A stretch of 64,000 bases of DNA from Myxococcales bacterium (GTDB lineage Bacteria > Myxococcota_A > Polyangia > Polyangiales > JADJMO01). Positions 22,451-31,354 of this stretch are shown in pieces. The position numbers were made by a program, and so were the translations under genes. Where the stretch lies: the NCBI GenBank assembly GCA_016709545.1, contig JADJMO010000002.1:124001-188000 (forward strand), read 5' to 3'. Numbering within the stretch: the stretch's first letter is position 1; every line of letters begins with the position of its first letter. A model generated the notes under the pieces. It ran no database searches and was not told the origin of the DNA. It saw nothing but the letters and a program-made list of their open reading frames with translations.

Positions 22451-23418
22451 GTGGTCCCCATCGCTCGTACCGCCCCTGGTCCTCTCACCGCTCGGCTTCG
22501 CGCATCGCTCGTGGTGTGCGCGGCGCTGGTCTCGACCGGAGCTGCGTTCACCGCGTGCTCGAGCGAGGACCCGCCCGCGCCGCCTGCGGGCAGCGACACG
22601 GGGATCGGGAAGGACGCGGGCAAGGCCGACGCCGTCAAGGACGCGACGAGCGACTCGACGAGCACCGACGCGGGCGACACCGGCGGGAGCACCAAGCCCC
22701 CGCCCATCGAGGACACGGGGCTCGTCGAGGACTTCGGGACGCCGGTGCCGGGCGCCCACGTGGAGGCCACCATCGGTCCCTCGGGCGGCACGCTCGAGGG
22801 CACGACCGGGCCCCTCGCGGGCGTGAAGCTGGTGGTTCCCGCCGGCGCGCTCTCCACGGCCACGCTGCTCGCGCTCGACGCGCTCGCCTCGCCGGGCGGA
22901 CCGACCGGCGCGCTCGTGGTCTCGCCGTTCGTGCGCGTCGGCCCGGAGACCGTGCTGTTCAGCGTCCCCGCGCGGCTCACGCTGCCCTGGAAGAGCGCTT
23001 CGGCCGATCCGCAGCTCGCCGTCGTCGCCCGCTCCAGCGCCTCGTTCACGTTCTCCGGGCTCGTCGAGCCGGTCGCCGACGCCACGTCGATCACCGTGTC
23101 GCTCGGGCGGGGCACGGGCGCGGAGGCGATCACGCTGTCGCTCACCACGACGCCTTCGATCACCGCGACCGCGCCGTCCACCGCCGCGCCGGGGCCATCG
23201 TGTTCGTCGAGGGCACCAACTTCGGCGTCGCGCCGGTCGTGCGACCGCTCGCCGACGCGGGGGCTCTGCGATCCCAGGTCACCCTCGGTGGGACCGTGGT
23301 CGTCACGACGGGTTGGAGCGACACGGCGCTCTCGGTGCGCATGCCCGCGGGCGACGGGGGCGTGGTCGCGGTCACCACGCCGGGTGGCACGGGCACGGGC
23401 GGCAGCGTCACGCCCTGA
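22451..23418 (+). CDS. Lipoprotein with ZU5-like and IPT/TIG-like regions (frameshifted)
   Basis: The product starts at a GTG with a lipoprotein signal (VVCAALVSTGAAFTAC). A long Asp/Thr/Gly linker (SDTGIGKDAGKADAVKDATS) follows. A ZU5-like module has the pattern IGPSGGTLEGTTGPLAGVKL then VVPAGAL. Near 23190, at a GGGG run, the frame shifts and the last part reads AIVFVEGTNFGVAPVVRPLA to GGSVTP, resembling an IPT/TIG Ig-like domain (GTNFG). It follows the vWA gene by 24 bases, so the two lipoproteins are probably cotranscribed. No enzymatic motif is present. Function unknown, likely cell surface. Confidence 0.72.
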
Positions 23419-23503
23419 CGGGTCCGTCCGTCACGCGGGCCGGCCGAGCTGGCTTTGCAGCGAAGATCGCCTTTGTTCGCGGGTCGGCTAGGCTCCGCGT
23501 GTC

Positions 23504-23854
23504 TTGTCGGATCTGCCCGTCATCCGCGTCCATCACCCGCACGTCGTGCTCGACGAGGACGGCAGTCCGCTCATCGCGGGCACCCGCGTGCCCGTGCGAC
23601 GTCTGTTCTCCTGGCACCGGCAGGGCACGGCGATCGAGACCATCCTGCGCCGCTACCCGCAGCTCGGGCCCGCGCGCATCTTCGACGCGCTCGCCTTCGC
23701 CTACGACAACCTCGAGCTCGTGACCGCCGACCTGGTGCGGGAGCGCGAGGCGCTGGCCAAGGAGCAGGGCACGCCGCCCCCGCCGCCGACGACCCCCAAG
23801 GAGCGCTCCGAAGAGGCCCGCCGCGCCCAGGCCACGCTGCCGTTCAAGAAGTAG
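23504..23854 (+). CDS. DUF433 domain protein
   Basis: A 116-residue protein, probably starting at a TTG (23504). The DUF433 pattern is clear: HPHVVLDEDGSPLIAGTRVP, then VRRLFSWHRQGTAIETILRR, YPQLGPARIFDALAFAYDN. DUF433 proteins have a winged-helix-like fold and are often antitoxin-like, next to a PIN-type toxin. No toxin gene is adjacent here. The tail is Pro- and Glu-rich and ends TLPFKK. The gene stops three bases before the end of the convergent flhB-like gene. Confidence 0.78.
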   Translation: MSDLPVIRVHHPHVVLDEDGSPLIAGTRVPVRRLFSWHRQGTAIETILRRYPQLGPARIFDALAFAYDNLELVTADLVREREALAKEQGTPPPPPTTPKERSEEARRAQATLPFKK

Positions 23855-23857
23855 CCT

Positions 23858-24838
23858 TCATGCGCCGGCGGCCATCGCGAGGACCTCGGCGACGGCCTCG
23901 TAGAGCGCCTCGGGGATCTCGACGCCGACCTCGAGCGCGATGAGGGCGCGGGCGACGGGGACGTCCTGCACCACGGGCACGCCGTGCGCCTTGGCCGCGG
24001 CGACGATGCGCGCGGCGAGGGCGCCGTGACCCTTGGCGACCAGGATGGGGGCCTCCTCGTCCGACTCCCCGGCGTAGCGCAGCGCGCAGGCGAGGTGGGT
24101 CGGGTTGATGACGACGACGGTCGCGGTCCGCACCGCCGCGACGGCCTCGGCGGCCATGAGCTCGTGGTGGAGCTCCTCGCGGCGACGCTTGATTTCCGGG
24201 TCGCCGTCGCTCTCGCGGTGCTCGCGCGTGACCTCCTCGCGGGTCATCCGGTGACGACCGAGCCACAGCTGGCGGGCGACGAGGACGTCGAGCACGGCGA
24301 GGATCGCGAGGCACCCGCCGCCCACCACGACGACGCGCGAAGCGCTGCTGGCGACGAGCGTCAGGGCATCACCCCCGCGGGCCGCAGCGACCAGCGCCCC
24401 GCGCACCAGCGGGTAGAGCGCGGTCACCAGCACGAGCAAGGCAACGAGGCCCCGCGCGGCGCCGTACGCGCGCTGCTTGTCGAGCAGCCGGCCGAGGCCC
24501 CCCACCGGGTCGAGGCGGCTCGGGTCGACGGCGAGGCGCTGGGTCGAGAAGGTGACGCTCCCTTGCGCGATCGCCGCGACGGCGCCGATCGCGGCGAGCG
24601 TGACCACGCACGGCGCGGCGAGGCCGAGGACGGCGCGGGCGATCGCCCACGGCTCGAGAGACCCACCACCGAGACCGTGTTGCAGGAGGCCGACCCAGCG
24701 GCCGAGCGCGGCGCGTCCGAGCGGCGGCAGGACGAGCAGTCCGAGCGCCGCGGCGACGAGCGGCGCGTAGGGGACGTCGCCCTTGTCCCGCGCCTCGCGG
24801 ACCCGCTTGGGCGTGGGATCGTGGGTGCGCTCGGCCAC
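23858..24838 (-). CDS. FlhB/SctU-family type III export switch protein
   Basis: The 326-residue protein starts MAERTHDPTPKRVREARDKG, the classical FlhB/YscU N-terminus. Four hydrophobic segments follow (LVAAALGLLVLPPLG; VVTLAAIGAVAAIA; LVALLVLVTALYPLV; VVVGGGCLAILAVLDVLV). The cytosolic domain begins HRMTREEVTREHRESDGDPE and has the self-cleavage site NPTH (VVVINPTHLACALRY). Family members gate substrate switching in flagellar or injectisome export. No other export gene is in the window, so it is not clear which system it serves. It lies nine bases after comF in the same direction. Confidence 0.88.
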   Translation of the reverse strand: MAERTHDPTPKRVREARDKGDVPYAPLVAAALGLLVLPPLGRAALGRWVGLLQHGLGGGSLEPWAIARAVLGLAAPCVVTLAAIGAVAAIAQGSVTFSTQRLAVDPSRLDPVGGLGRLLDKQRAYGAARGLVALLVLVTALYPLVRGALVAAARGGDALTLVASSASRVVVVGGGCLAILAVLDVLVARQLWLGRHRMTREEVTREHRESDGDPEIKRRREELHHELMAAEAVAAVRTATVVVINPTHLACALRYAGESDEEAPILVAKGHGALAARIVAAAKAHGVPVVQDVPVARALIALEVGVEIPEALYEAVAEVLAMAAGA

Positions 24839-24847
24839 CTCTGCCTC

Positions 24848-25450
24848 CTAGCCCGCCACCGTCGCGGCGAGAACGTGCGCGCGCGTGTGGCCGCCGACCG
24901 CGGCGACCGCGCTGGCTGCGGCGCGCAGGGTCGCGCCCGTGGTGTGCACGTCGTCCACGAGCAGCACGCGCTGGCCCGAGAGCCGGGGCGACGCGACGCA
25001 CGCGCCCTCGCCCTCGGCGCGACGCGCGTGGGCGTCGAGCTTGGCGAGCTGCGCGGTCGATCGCAGGCGCGTGAGGGCCGAGACGAAGACCGGGGCCTCG
25101 AGCGCTTCGCCGACCGCGGTCGCGAGCCGGGCGGCCTGGTCGAACCCGCGCTCCGCGAGGCGCGTGCGGTGGAGGCCCACCGGGACCACGCAGTCGATCT
25201 CGGCGCGTGGGGGGAGCCGTTCGCGGACGAGCCGCTCGGCGGCGCGCATCGCGTCGCCGCGTCCGCGGTACTTCGCGGCGTGCACCAGCGAGACGAGCGC
25301 GCCTCCGAACGCGAACGCCGCGGTGGTGCCGGCGGGCAGTCGGGGCGGCGGATCGAGCGTCTCCAGGCACGCAGCGCAGAGGGCGGCGTCGATGCGCAGC
25401 CGCTCTCCGCACGCGGCGCAGCACGGGGGTGCGAGCAGTGCGAGCCACAT
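24848..25450 (-). CDS. ComF-family phosphoribosyltransferase-like protein
   Basis: A 200-residue cytosolic protein. The N-terminus has a zinc-ribbon-like pair (PPCCAACGERL and LCAACLETL). The PRTase-like domain shows AAKYRGRGDAMRAAERLV, DCVVPVGLHRTRLAERGFDQ and the PRPP-binding loop VLLVDDVHTTGATL. ComF is needed for DNA uptake in some naturally competent bacteria, but homologs are widespread in species without known competence. It is followed at once by the FlhB-like gene. Confidence 0.9.
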   Translation of the reverse strand: MWLALLAPPCCAACGERLRIDAALCAACLETLDPPPRLPAGTTAAFAFGGALVSLVHAAKYRGRGDAMRAAERLVRERLPPRAEIDCVVPVGLHRTRLAERGFDQAARLATAVGEALEAPVFVSALTRLRSTAQLAKLDAHARRAEGEGACVASPRLSGQRVLLVDDVHTTGATLRAAASAVAAVGGHTRAHVLAATVAG

Positions 25451-25502
25451 GCCCGACGGTCGGCAGCACGCGGTCGAGAGTTGCGTGCCCGCGGGTGGAA
25501 TC

Positions 25503-26564
25503 TCACCCGAGCAGCTTGGCCGCGGGTGCCGCCAGGATCCACGAGAAGGGGCGCGCGTGCGGCAGCCGGAGCAGATCGTCGCCCAGCGGATGCAGGAACG
25601 GCAGGCGGACCAGCAGCTCGTGGGCGCCGAACGACTGGGCGCGGTGCAGGGCCTCGGCGACCACCGAGAGCGCCCCCTCCCGCGCGATCGGGTCGTCGGG
25701 GTCGGACGCGAGGCGCGTGATCTCGGCCCGGGCCTCGGGCGCGAACGGCACGCCGAGGATCGAAGCCATCAGGTGTCCGGCGGCCACGCCGCGGCCGCGG
25801 CGATCGTGGGCGACGAGCTCCTCGCGCAGGCGGGTGGGGTCGACGTTGGCCGACTGGATGAGGTCTTGCGAGATGCCTCCCTCGATCATGCGCACCAGCT
25901 CGGGGGTGGGCGGGATGGGCGGATCGAAGCGCGGATCGCCCCACTCCGCGCGCTGCTGCCGCGCGTCGTGGTCGAGGAAGGCGAGGTCCTCGGCGTCGCG
26001 CAGGTCGATCGGATCGACGTCGAGCGTCTTGGCCGGCCCGACCGACACCCCGACCAGGCGCTCGAGCGTCCGGAACCCGAGGCGATCGTAGAACCGCAGC
26101 GCCTCGTTGCGCGCGAGCACCTCGGCGGCGACGAGCGTGCGTCGCCCGGCGCGCTGGTACACGACCCGCGCCACCTCGATCACCAGCGCCGCCCCGAGGC
26201 CGAGCCCCCGCGCGCGCGGCGACACGATCAGCGAGCGCAGCTCGGCGACGTGCGGGGTCTTCGGCGACATGCCGTACCGATCGAGATACACCTCGACCTG
26301 TCCCACGACCTCGCCGCGGTGCTCGACGACGAAGTGCCCGAGCTTGCCCTCGAAGCTGGCCGCCGGCGTGCGCCGGCCGTCGCGGTGGGCGATCTGGCTC
26401 TGCAGGAGCTCGCCGTAGGACTGCCACACGCCGTCGTCGCGGGCGGCCGGCATGCCGCCGCGCAGATCGTGGTCGACCCACAGCTCGCGGTGCAGCGCGA
26501 CCAGCGCAGGGGCGTCGCGCGCGTCGACCGCGCGCACCCAGGGCCGCAGCGCCTCTACGGCCAT
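25503..26564 (-). CDS. GNAT-family N-acetyltransferase
   Basis: The 353-residue protein begins MAVEALRPWVRAVDARDAPA. A GNAT domain covers about residues 10-180, with the acetyl-CoA loop RSLIVSPRARGLGLGAALV and the later strand NEALRFYDRLGFRTLERLVG. A second part of about 170 residues, helical and without a clear motif, follows. The start overlaps the end of truA by ten bases, so translation is probably coupled. The substrate is unknown. Confidence 0.8.
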   Translation of the reverse strand: MAVEALRPWVRAVDARDAPALVALHRELWVDHDLRGGMPAARDDGVWQSYGELLQSQIAHRDGRRTPAASFEGKLGHFVVEHRGEVVGQVEVYLDRYGMSPKTPHVAELRSLIVSPRARGLGLGAALVIEVARVVYQRAGRRTLVAAEVLARNEALRFYDRLGFRTLERLVGVSVGPAKTLDVDPIDLRDAEDLAFLDHDARQQRAEWGDPRFDPPIPPTPELVRMIEGGISQDLIQSANVDPTRLREELVAHDRRGRGVAAGHLMASILGVPFAPEARAEITRLASDPDDPIAREGALSVVAEALHRAQSFGAHELLVRLPFLHPLGDDLLRLPHARPFSWILAAPAAKLLG

Positions 26565-27358
26565 GACGCTCCGAACGCGGGGTCGAGCCCCTCGAAGAAC
26601 ACCTCGTCGAGCACGAGACCGTGCGCGGGGGCGGTCACGCCGAGATCGCGCCGATCGTGCGAGGCGAGGCCCCGCGCGATGGCCCCGGGGCGCAGTCGGC
26701 CGCGCGCGACGTCGAGCAGGGTGCCGACCAGGATGCGGACCATGTTGTGGAGGAAGGCGTTGCCGATCACCTCGATGGCGAACAGCCGCGCGTCTCCGCC
26801 GAACGAGGGTACGACGTCGATGGACGACAGGGTGCGCACGGTGTCTTCGCGCTCGTCGGCGGCGGAGCGGAACGCGCAGAAATCGTGGGTTCCGAGGGCA
26901 GACTTCGCCTCTTCGACGAGACGCTCGAAATCGATCGGCGGCTCGATCCGCAGCGCGCGCCGCTCCACGAAGGGATCGCGTACGGCATCCACCAGCACGG
27001 TGTAGCGATAGCGCTTCGCGTCGACGTGCGCCCGCGGTTCCCACGACGGCGGGACCTCGATGGCCCGACGCACCGCGACATCGGCGGGCAGGCGCGCGTT
27101 GGTCCCGAGCACCCACCCCTTGGTCGGGATCGATCGGCTCGGGTCGAGCGCGACCCGCTGCCCGAGCGCGTGGACCCCCGCGTCCGTGCGGCTCACGCCG
27201 CGGATGCGGGTGACCGTGGGATCGAGGTGGCCGAGGGCCTCGAGGAGCACGGCGTGGACGGTGCGGATGCCCTCGCGCTGGGGCGCGAATCCGGAGAACG
27301 CGGCGCCGTCGTAGGCGACGGTCAGGAGCACGGACGGCGTCGCGACGCCCTCTGCCAC
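26555..27358 (-). CDS. truA: tRNA pseudouridine(38-40) synthase TruA
   Basis: TruA converts uridines 38, 39 and 40 in the anticodon arm of tRNAs to pseudouridine. The 267-residue product begins at a GTG (27358): VAEGVATPSVLLTVAYDGAA. The catalytic Asp lies in SRTDAGVHALGQRV. Further motifs are AKRYRYTVLVDAVRDPF and GNAFLHNMVRILVGTLLDVA, both typical of TruA. The stop lies inside the GNAT gene start, and the lipoprotein gene ends two bases before the truA start. Confidence 0.95.
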   Translation of the reverse strand: MAEGVATPSVLLTVAYDGAAFSGFAPQREGIRTVHAVLLEALGHLDPTVTRIRGVSRTDAGVHALGQRVALDPSRSIPTKGWVLGTNARLPADVAVRRAIEVPPSWEPRAHVDAKRYRYTVLVDAVRDPFVERRALRIEPPIDFERLVEEAKSALGTHDFCAFRSAADEREDTVRTLSSIDVVPSFGGDARLFAIEVIGNAFLHNMVRILVGTLLDVARGRLRPGAIARGLASHDRRDLGVTAPAHGLVLDEVFFEGLDPAFGASWP

Positions 27359-27360
27359 GG

Positions 27361-27678
27361 TCAGTCGCCTGCGGTGTCGGTCGCCGTCGTGTCCGCCACC
27401 GTGCCGGTGTCGGTCGACGTCTCGGGCGTGGTCTCGGCGGCCACTTCGGCGGGAGCATCGGCCGGGGCGTCGGTCGCGGTGCCGCTGTCGACGCCGGTCT
27501 TGCCGGACGCTGGATCGACGCAGACGTACTGGACGCAGCGCTTCGACTCGCAGTCGTCGCTCTTGAGGCACTCCTGGCCGTTCTGCTGCTCGGAATTGCA
27601 ACCCACGGTGAGGGCGCCGAACAGACCGACGACCAGAGCGCCAACCAGCGTTACGGGAAGCGACGGGCGAAGACGCAT
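27361..27678 (-). CDS. Small Cys-rich lipoprotein
   Basis: A 105-residue lipoprotein starting MRLRPSLPVTLVGALVVGLF, lipobox LTVGC. A Cys module follows (ECLKSDDCESKRCVQYVCVD) with the CxxxxxCxSxxCxxxxC spacing also seen in the protease at 12483-13758. The rest is a low-complexity Asp/Thr/Ala/Glu tail with DTG. An ATG 12 bases further out (27690) is also possible. It is cotranscribed with truA. No function can be given. Confidence 0.75.
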   Translation of the reverse strand: MRLRPSLPVTLVGALVVGLFGALTVGCNSEQQNGQECLKSDDCESKRCVQYVCVDPASGKTGVDSGTATDAPADAPAEVAAETTPETSTDTGTVADTTATDTAGD

Positions 27679-27724
27679 GACCTGGAGCATACCTCAGTTG
27701 GGAAACTCTCCGCCACGAGCGGAT

Positions 27725-29125
27725 TCAATGCCGGAGGAGGAGGAGCCGTGGCTCGGTCATCTCCAGGTAGGCGTCGCGTGGCCCCTCTCGACCCACACCG
27801 GATCTACGCACGCCACCATAGGGCATGGCGTCCACCCGGAAGGTCGGCACGTCGTCGTGCAGCAGCGCCCCGACCTCGAGCGCGTCGAACGCCGCGAGCA
27901 AGCGGCCCACGTCGCGGGTGAACACGCCTGTCTGCAGCCCGAATCGGCCCGCGTCGGCCTGGCGCAGGCCGTCCTCGAACGCGTCGTAGACGTCGACCAG
28001 CGCGACCGGACCGAACAGCTCGTCTTCGCGCGCGGCGTGGCCCAACGGGACGTCGACCAGCAGCGTCGGGGAGAGCACTCGACGCGACCAGCGGACCTCG
28101 CGGAGGGCGCGTCCGCCGCGCGCGAGGACGTCGCCGAGCACGCCCGACAGACGGGCGACGGCGCGGTCGTCGATCACCGGACCGGCGAGCACGTCTTCGC
28201 GCGACGGATCGCCCACCGAGAGGGCGTCGAGGCGCGCCTCGAGCCGCTCGCGCAACGCGTCGTGCACGCGCCGCTGCACGAGGACGCGCTGCACCGAGAT
28301 GCAGCTCTGGCCCGCGTAGGCGAACGCGCCCTGCACGATGCGGTCGGCGGCGCGGTCGAGGTCGGCGTCGTCGTGGACGACGACCGCCGCGTTGCCGCCG
28401 AGCTCGAGCACGGCCTTGCCGCGGGCGCGCGCGCGGAGAGCGAAGCCCGCGCGCTCGCTGCCGGTGAACGAGAGAAGCGCGACGCGGGGGTCGTCGACGA
28501 GGGGCGCGACGACGTCGTCGGGGCCGGCCACGACCGAGAGCATCGGCGCAGGGAGGCCCGCCTCGAGGGCGAGCTCGGCGAGCGCGAAGCCCGAGAGCGG
28601 CGCCTGCGGCGAGGGCTTGAGCACGACCGGACAGCCGGCGGCGATGGCCGGCGCGAGCTTGTGCGCCACGAGGTTGAGCGGGAAGTTGAACGGCGTGATG
28701 GCCGCGATCACCCCGACGGGATAGCGGCGGGTGATCCCGAGGCGGCCGTCGCCGGACGCCATCGCCGAGAGCTCGAGCACCTCGCCGCGATCGGTGGTCA
28801 ACGCGTCGCGGGCCGCGCGGAACGTGTCCCCCGCGCGATCGACCTCGGCGCGCGCGAGCGCGATCGGCTTGCCGGCCTCGTCGCAGATCAGCCGCGAGAG
28901 CTCCTCGCGGCGCTCCGCGAGCCGCGCGGCGACGCCCTCCAGGATCGCGACCCGCGCGTGGCGCTTCGGGGCGAGGCGCGCGCGATGGGCCTCGTGCGCG
29001 GTCGCGAGCGCGCGCTCGACGTCGTCGGCGGTGGCGACCGGGCAGCTGCCCACCTCGCGGTCGTCGAACGGGCTCGTCACGGGGCGGCGCGCCGAGGCCG
29101 TCGCGCCTGGACTTCGCAGCGTCAT
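27725..29125 (-). CDS. NAD(P)-dependent aldehyde dehydrogenase family protein
   Basis: A 466-residue aldehyde dehydrogenase. It has ITPFNFPLNLVAHKLAPAIA with the cofactor-site Asn, VLKPSPQAPLSG, SFTGSERAGF, the general-base region VLELGGNAAV and the nucleophile region AYAGQSCISVQR. The closing EDELFGPVALVD and MPYGGVRRSGVGREGPRDAY are conserved. It oxidises an aldehyde to an acid in the cytosol. The sequence resembles the succinate-semialdehyde/lactaldehyde group, but the substrate is not certain. Its ATG overlaps the stop of the upstream lipoprotein gene (ATGA, 29122-29125). Confidence 0.92.
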   Translation of the reverse strand: MTLRSPGATASARRPVTSPFDDREVGSCPVATADDVERALATAHEAHRARLAPKRHARVAILEGVAARLAERREELSRLICDEAGKPIALARAEVDRAGDTFRAARDALTTDRGEVLELSAMASGDGRLGITRRYPVGVIAAITPFNFPLNLVAHKLAPAIAAGCPVVLKPSPQAPLSGFALAELALEAGLPAPMLSVVAGPDDVVAPLVDDPRVALLSFTGSERAGFALRARARGKAVLELGGNAAVVVHDDADLDRAADRIVQGAFAYAGQSCISVQRVLVQRRVHDALRERLEARLDALSVGDPSREDVLAGPVIDDRAVARLSGVLGDVLARGGRALREVRWSRRVLSPTLLVDVPLGHAAREDELFGPVALVDVYDAFEDGLRQADAGRFGLQTGVFTRDVGRLLAAFDALEVGALLHDDVPTFRVDAMPYGGVRRSGVGREGPRDAYLEMTEPRLLLLRH

Positions 29126-29637
29126 GGCAGCTCCTTCCACGGCTCGCACGCCTCGCCCGGCGAGGACTCCTCGGTCGGGCACGTGCACTTGCGCTCCGCG
29201 ACGGGCACGTAGCGCGTGCCGTCGAACACGACGCGGGTCTCGGCGCGCGCGAGCCCCGCGCAGCCCGCACGCACGATCACGACCAGGCTCAGGAGGCCGT
29301 GCTTGCGTGGATCCTCCGTGGGCAGGGGGGTCATCCCGAACAGCTCGCCGACGTGGTGGGCGCAGCCCTCTCGCTGCACGTAGAGCTGCCAGCGGCAGCC
29401 GCCGGTTCCGCAGAACACCTCGTGGGTGACGTACGGATCGGTGGTGCCGTCGCCGTCGAGATCGACCATCCGCTCCACCCGCAGCGGGCCGTCGTGGGCG
29501 TCGGGCCCGAGCCGCTGCCGGGCATCGACGAGTGGATCCACGCACGCGCCGGGGAGCGCGAGCGCGGCCGGGACCTTCGGCGGAACCGGCGCGGGAGGCC
29601 CGCAGGCGACGAGCAGAGCGAGCCCGAGTGCGCGCAT
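29122..29637 (-). CDS. Hypothetical lipoprotein
   Basis: A 171-residue predicted lipoprotein with a very short signal (MRALGLALLVAC). The mature part has RVERMVDLDGDGTTDPYVTH, a calcium-loop-like DxDGDGxxD stretch, and several cysteines (EVFCGTGGCRWQLYVQREGC; KCTCPTEESSPGEACEPW). I do not recognise the family. It overlaps the aldehyde dehydrogenase start by four bases and heads the minus-strand run that ends at the FlhB-like gene. Confidence 0.72.
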   Translation of the reverse strand: MRALGLALLVACGPPAPVPPKVPAALALPGACVDPLVDARQRLGPDAHDGPLRVERMVDLDGDGTTDPYVTHEVFCGTGGCRWQLYVQREGCAHHVGELFGMTPLPTEDPRKHGLLSLVVIVRAGCAGLARAETRVVFDGTRYVPVAERKCTCPTEESSPGEACEPWKELP

Positions 29638-29663
29638 CGGTGGACCATAGCTTGGCCCGGCCC

Positions 29664-31322
29664 GTGGGGGCGCGGTACAGGCGGGCCCTGTCTCCGCGCC
29701 CGCTCCCCGCCTGGATCGCCGTGCTCGCCGCGATCGTGCCCGTCGCCCTCGCGGTGATCGGGGACGCTTCGTTGCTCGACGAACGGATCGTCTCGGCGCT
29801 CCTCCTGACCACTCCCGGGGGCACCACCATGCCCGCGGCCTCGCTCCTCGGGAGCCTCGCGACCGCGCTTCCGCTGGCGGACCTCGAGACGCGCGTCGCG
29901 CTGTTCTCGGCCCTGCCCGCGGCCGCGGCCACGTTCGCCGTGACGGAGACCACCGCGGCGTCCTCGTTCGCCGGGCCGCGCTGGGGTGCTGCCCTGATCG
30001 TGCTCGCCCTCGGCACGATGGTGGGCGTGGCGCTCCATGGTGCGCCGTTCGAGGTGGCGTTCGTCGTGCTCGCGGTCGACCTCGCGCTGCGTCGGCCGAG
30101 CGTGACCCACCGCGGGCTGTCGGCGCTCGCCGCGATCGTCGCCCTGTGGGCCGCCCCTCGCCACCTCGGCACCATCGCCGCAGCCTGGATGCTCGGCGGA
30201 GTGACGGTCCCGGCGCTGGGGATCGTGGCGGCGCTCGCGATGGCGGCGCCGCTCGCGACGATCGCGTGGGTCCGACCCATGGGCCTCGGCGGCGTGGCCA
30301 CGCTGCCGTTCGAGGGTCACCCGTTCGCGAGGGTGGATCCCGCGCAGCTACGGGCGCTCGGGGTCGTGGCGGTCCTCGCGATCGTCACCTGGCTCGGCAC
30401 CAAGGACGCGAGCACGACGCGCCCGCGCATCCTCGTCGCGTTCGCGGCCGTGGCGGGGCTCCTCGTCCGGGCGCCCGGCGCGCTGGTGGCCTTCGCCGCG
30501 GTGCTCGCGCCGCTGGCCGCGCAGGCCGGCAGCGCGTTGACGATGGCGGCCACGGAGGTCGCGCGGGCCGAGCAGCAACGGCTGCGAAGACTCGCGGCGT
30601 TCGGGCTGGTCCCCGCGCTCTGCCTCGGCCTCGCGGCGCGCGCCTTCGAGGTCGAGGCGCTCGGCGCACGGAGCGCACCGGACGCCCGTGCGACGCGCGG
30701 CCTCCACGCGCTGTTCGGACTCGGCGCAGCGCCGGTGCGCGCGGTGTGGATGGTGGAGGACGAGCCGGCGCTGGTCCGGGTGCTCCACGCGCGGCTCGTC
30801 TACGGGCTCCGCCCCGACGTGCGGGTGCTGCCGGTGCAAGGGCTCCTCTCCACGCTGGCGGTGCGCGCCACCCACGCGGTGATGGCCGAGGAACCGGCCG
30901 TACGTGACGTCGTGCGCGCGCTCCTCGCGCGTGGTGGCCTCGAGCCGTCGGACCTGGCGCCGCTGGCCCAGCGGGTCGCGCTGGTCGGGGACGTCTCCTA
31001 TGCGCGCCTGCGCGGGGTCGCGCGCCACGCCCAGCCGCTCGGCACCGCGGTGGCGTTCTTCCTCGAGCGCATCGACCCGAGCGACCGTCGCCTGCGCCGT
31101 CCGCCCGTGGAACGCCGCTGGTCGGCGCTGCACCTGGCGCCCGACGACCCGCTCCGCGAACACCTGCGCGCCGCGGCGATCCGCGAGGCCAAGCTCCTCG
31201 CGTTCGCGCGCGATCACGAGGGGGCCGTCGTCGCGCTGCGGCGCGCGGAGGCGTTCGGTGAGCCCGCCGATCACGTCCGCACGCTCGTCGCCCGCGTGCT
31301 CGCCAAGCAGTCGATCGAGTGA
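29664..31322 (+). CDS. Multipass membrane protein of unknown function
   Basis: A protein of about 552 residues from the GTG at 29664. The first two thirds contain many hydrophobic segments (PAWIAVLAAIVPVALAVIG; WGAALIVLALGTMVGVALHG; LSALAAIVALWAAP; VPALGIVAALAMAAPLATIA; ALGVVAVLAIVTWLG; ILVAFAAVAGLLV). A soluble C-terminal part of about 250 residues follows (AVWMVEDEPALVRVLHARLV; RPDVRVLPVQGLL; EHLRAAAIREAKLLAFARDH). The layout recalls DUF2723/TMEM260-like or glycosyltransferase-like membrane proteins, where a cytosolic or periplasmic domain deals with named output values. No catalytic motif is obvious. The start is not certain. Confidence 0.65.
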   Translation: MGARYRRALSPRPLPAWIAVLAAIVPVALAVIGDASLLDERIVSALLLTTPGGTTMPAASLLGSLATALPLADLETRVALFSALPAAAATFAVTETTAASSFAGPRWGAALIVLALGTMVGVALHGAPFEVAFVVLAVDLALRRPSVTHRGLSALAAIVALWAAPRHLGTIAAAWMLGGVTVPALGIVAALAMAAPLATIAWVRPMGLGGVATLPFEGHPFARVDPAQLRALGVVAVLAIVTWLGTKDASTTRPRILVAFAAVAGLLVRAPGALVAFAAVLAPLAAQAGSALTMAATEVARAEQQRLRRLAAFGLVPALCLGLAARAFEVEALGARSAPDARATRGLHALFGLGAAPVRAVWMVEDEPALVRVLHARLVYGLRPDVRVLPVQGLLSTLAVRATHAVMAEEPAVRDVVRALLARGGLEPSDLAPLAQRVALVGDVSYARLRGVARHAQPLGTAVAFFLERIDPSDRRLRRPPVERRWSALHLAPDDPLREHLRAAAIREAKLLAFARDHEGAVVALRRAEAFGEPADHVRTLVARVLAKQSIE

Positions 31323-31327
31323 GGGTC

Positions 31328-31349
31328 GGGCCGCCCATCGAGGCGGCCC
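31328..31349. terminator. Perfect hairpin between convergent genes
   Basis: GGGCCGCC-catcga-GGCGGCCC gives a perfect 8-bp GC stem with a six-base loop. It sits six bases after the membrane-protein stop and just before the end of the convergent AgmX-like gene, so it could end transcription from both sides. Confidence 0.55.
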
Positions 31350-31354
31350 ACCAT

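Noticed and set aside
23504..24838. DUF433 gene plus neighbour as a toxin-antitoxin pair
   Set aside because: The neighbour is a convergent FlhB-family gene, not a PIN or other toxin, and the two are not cotranscribed.
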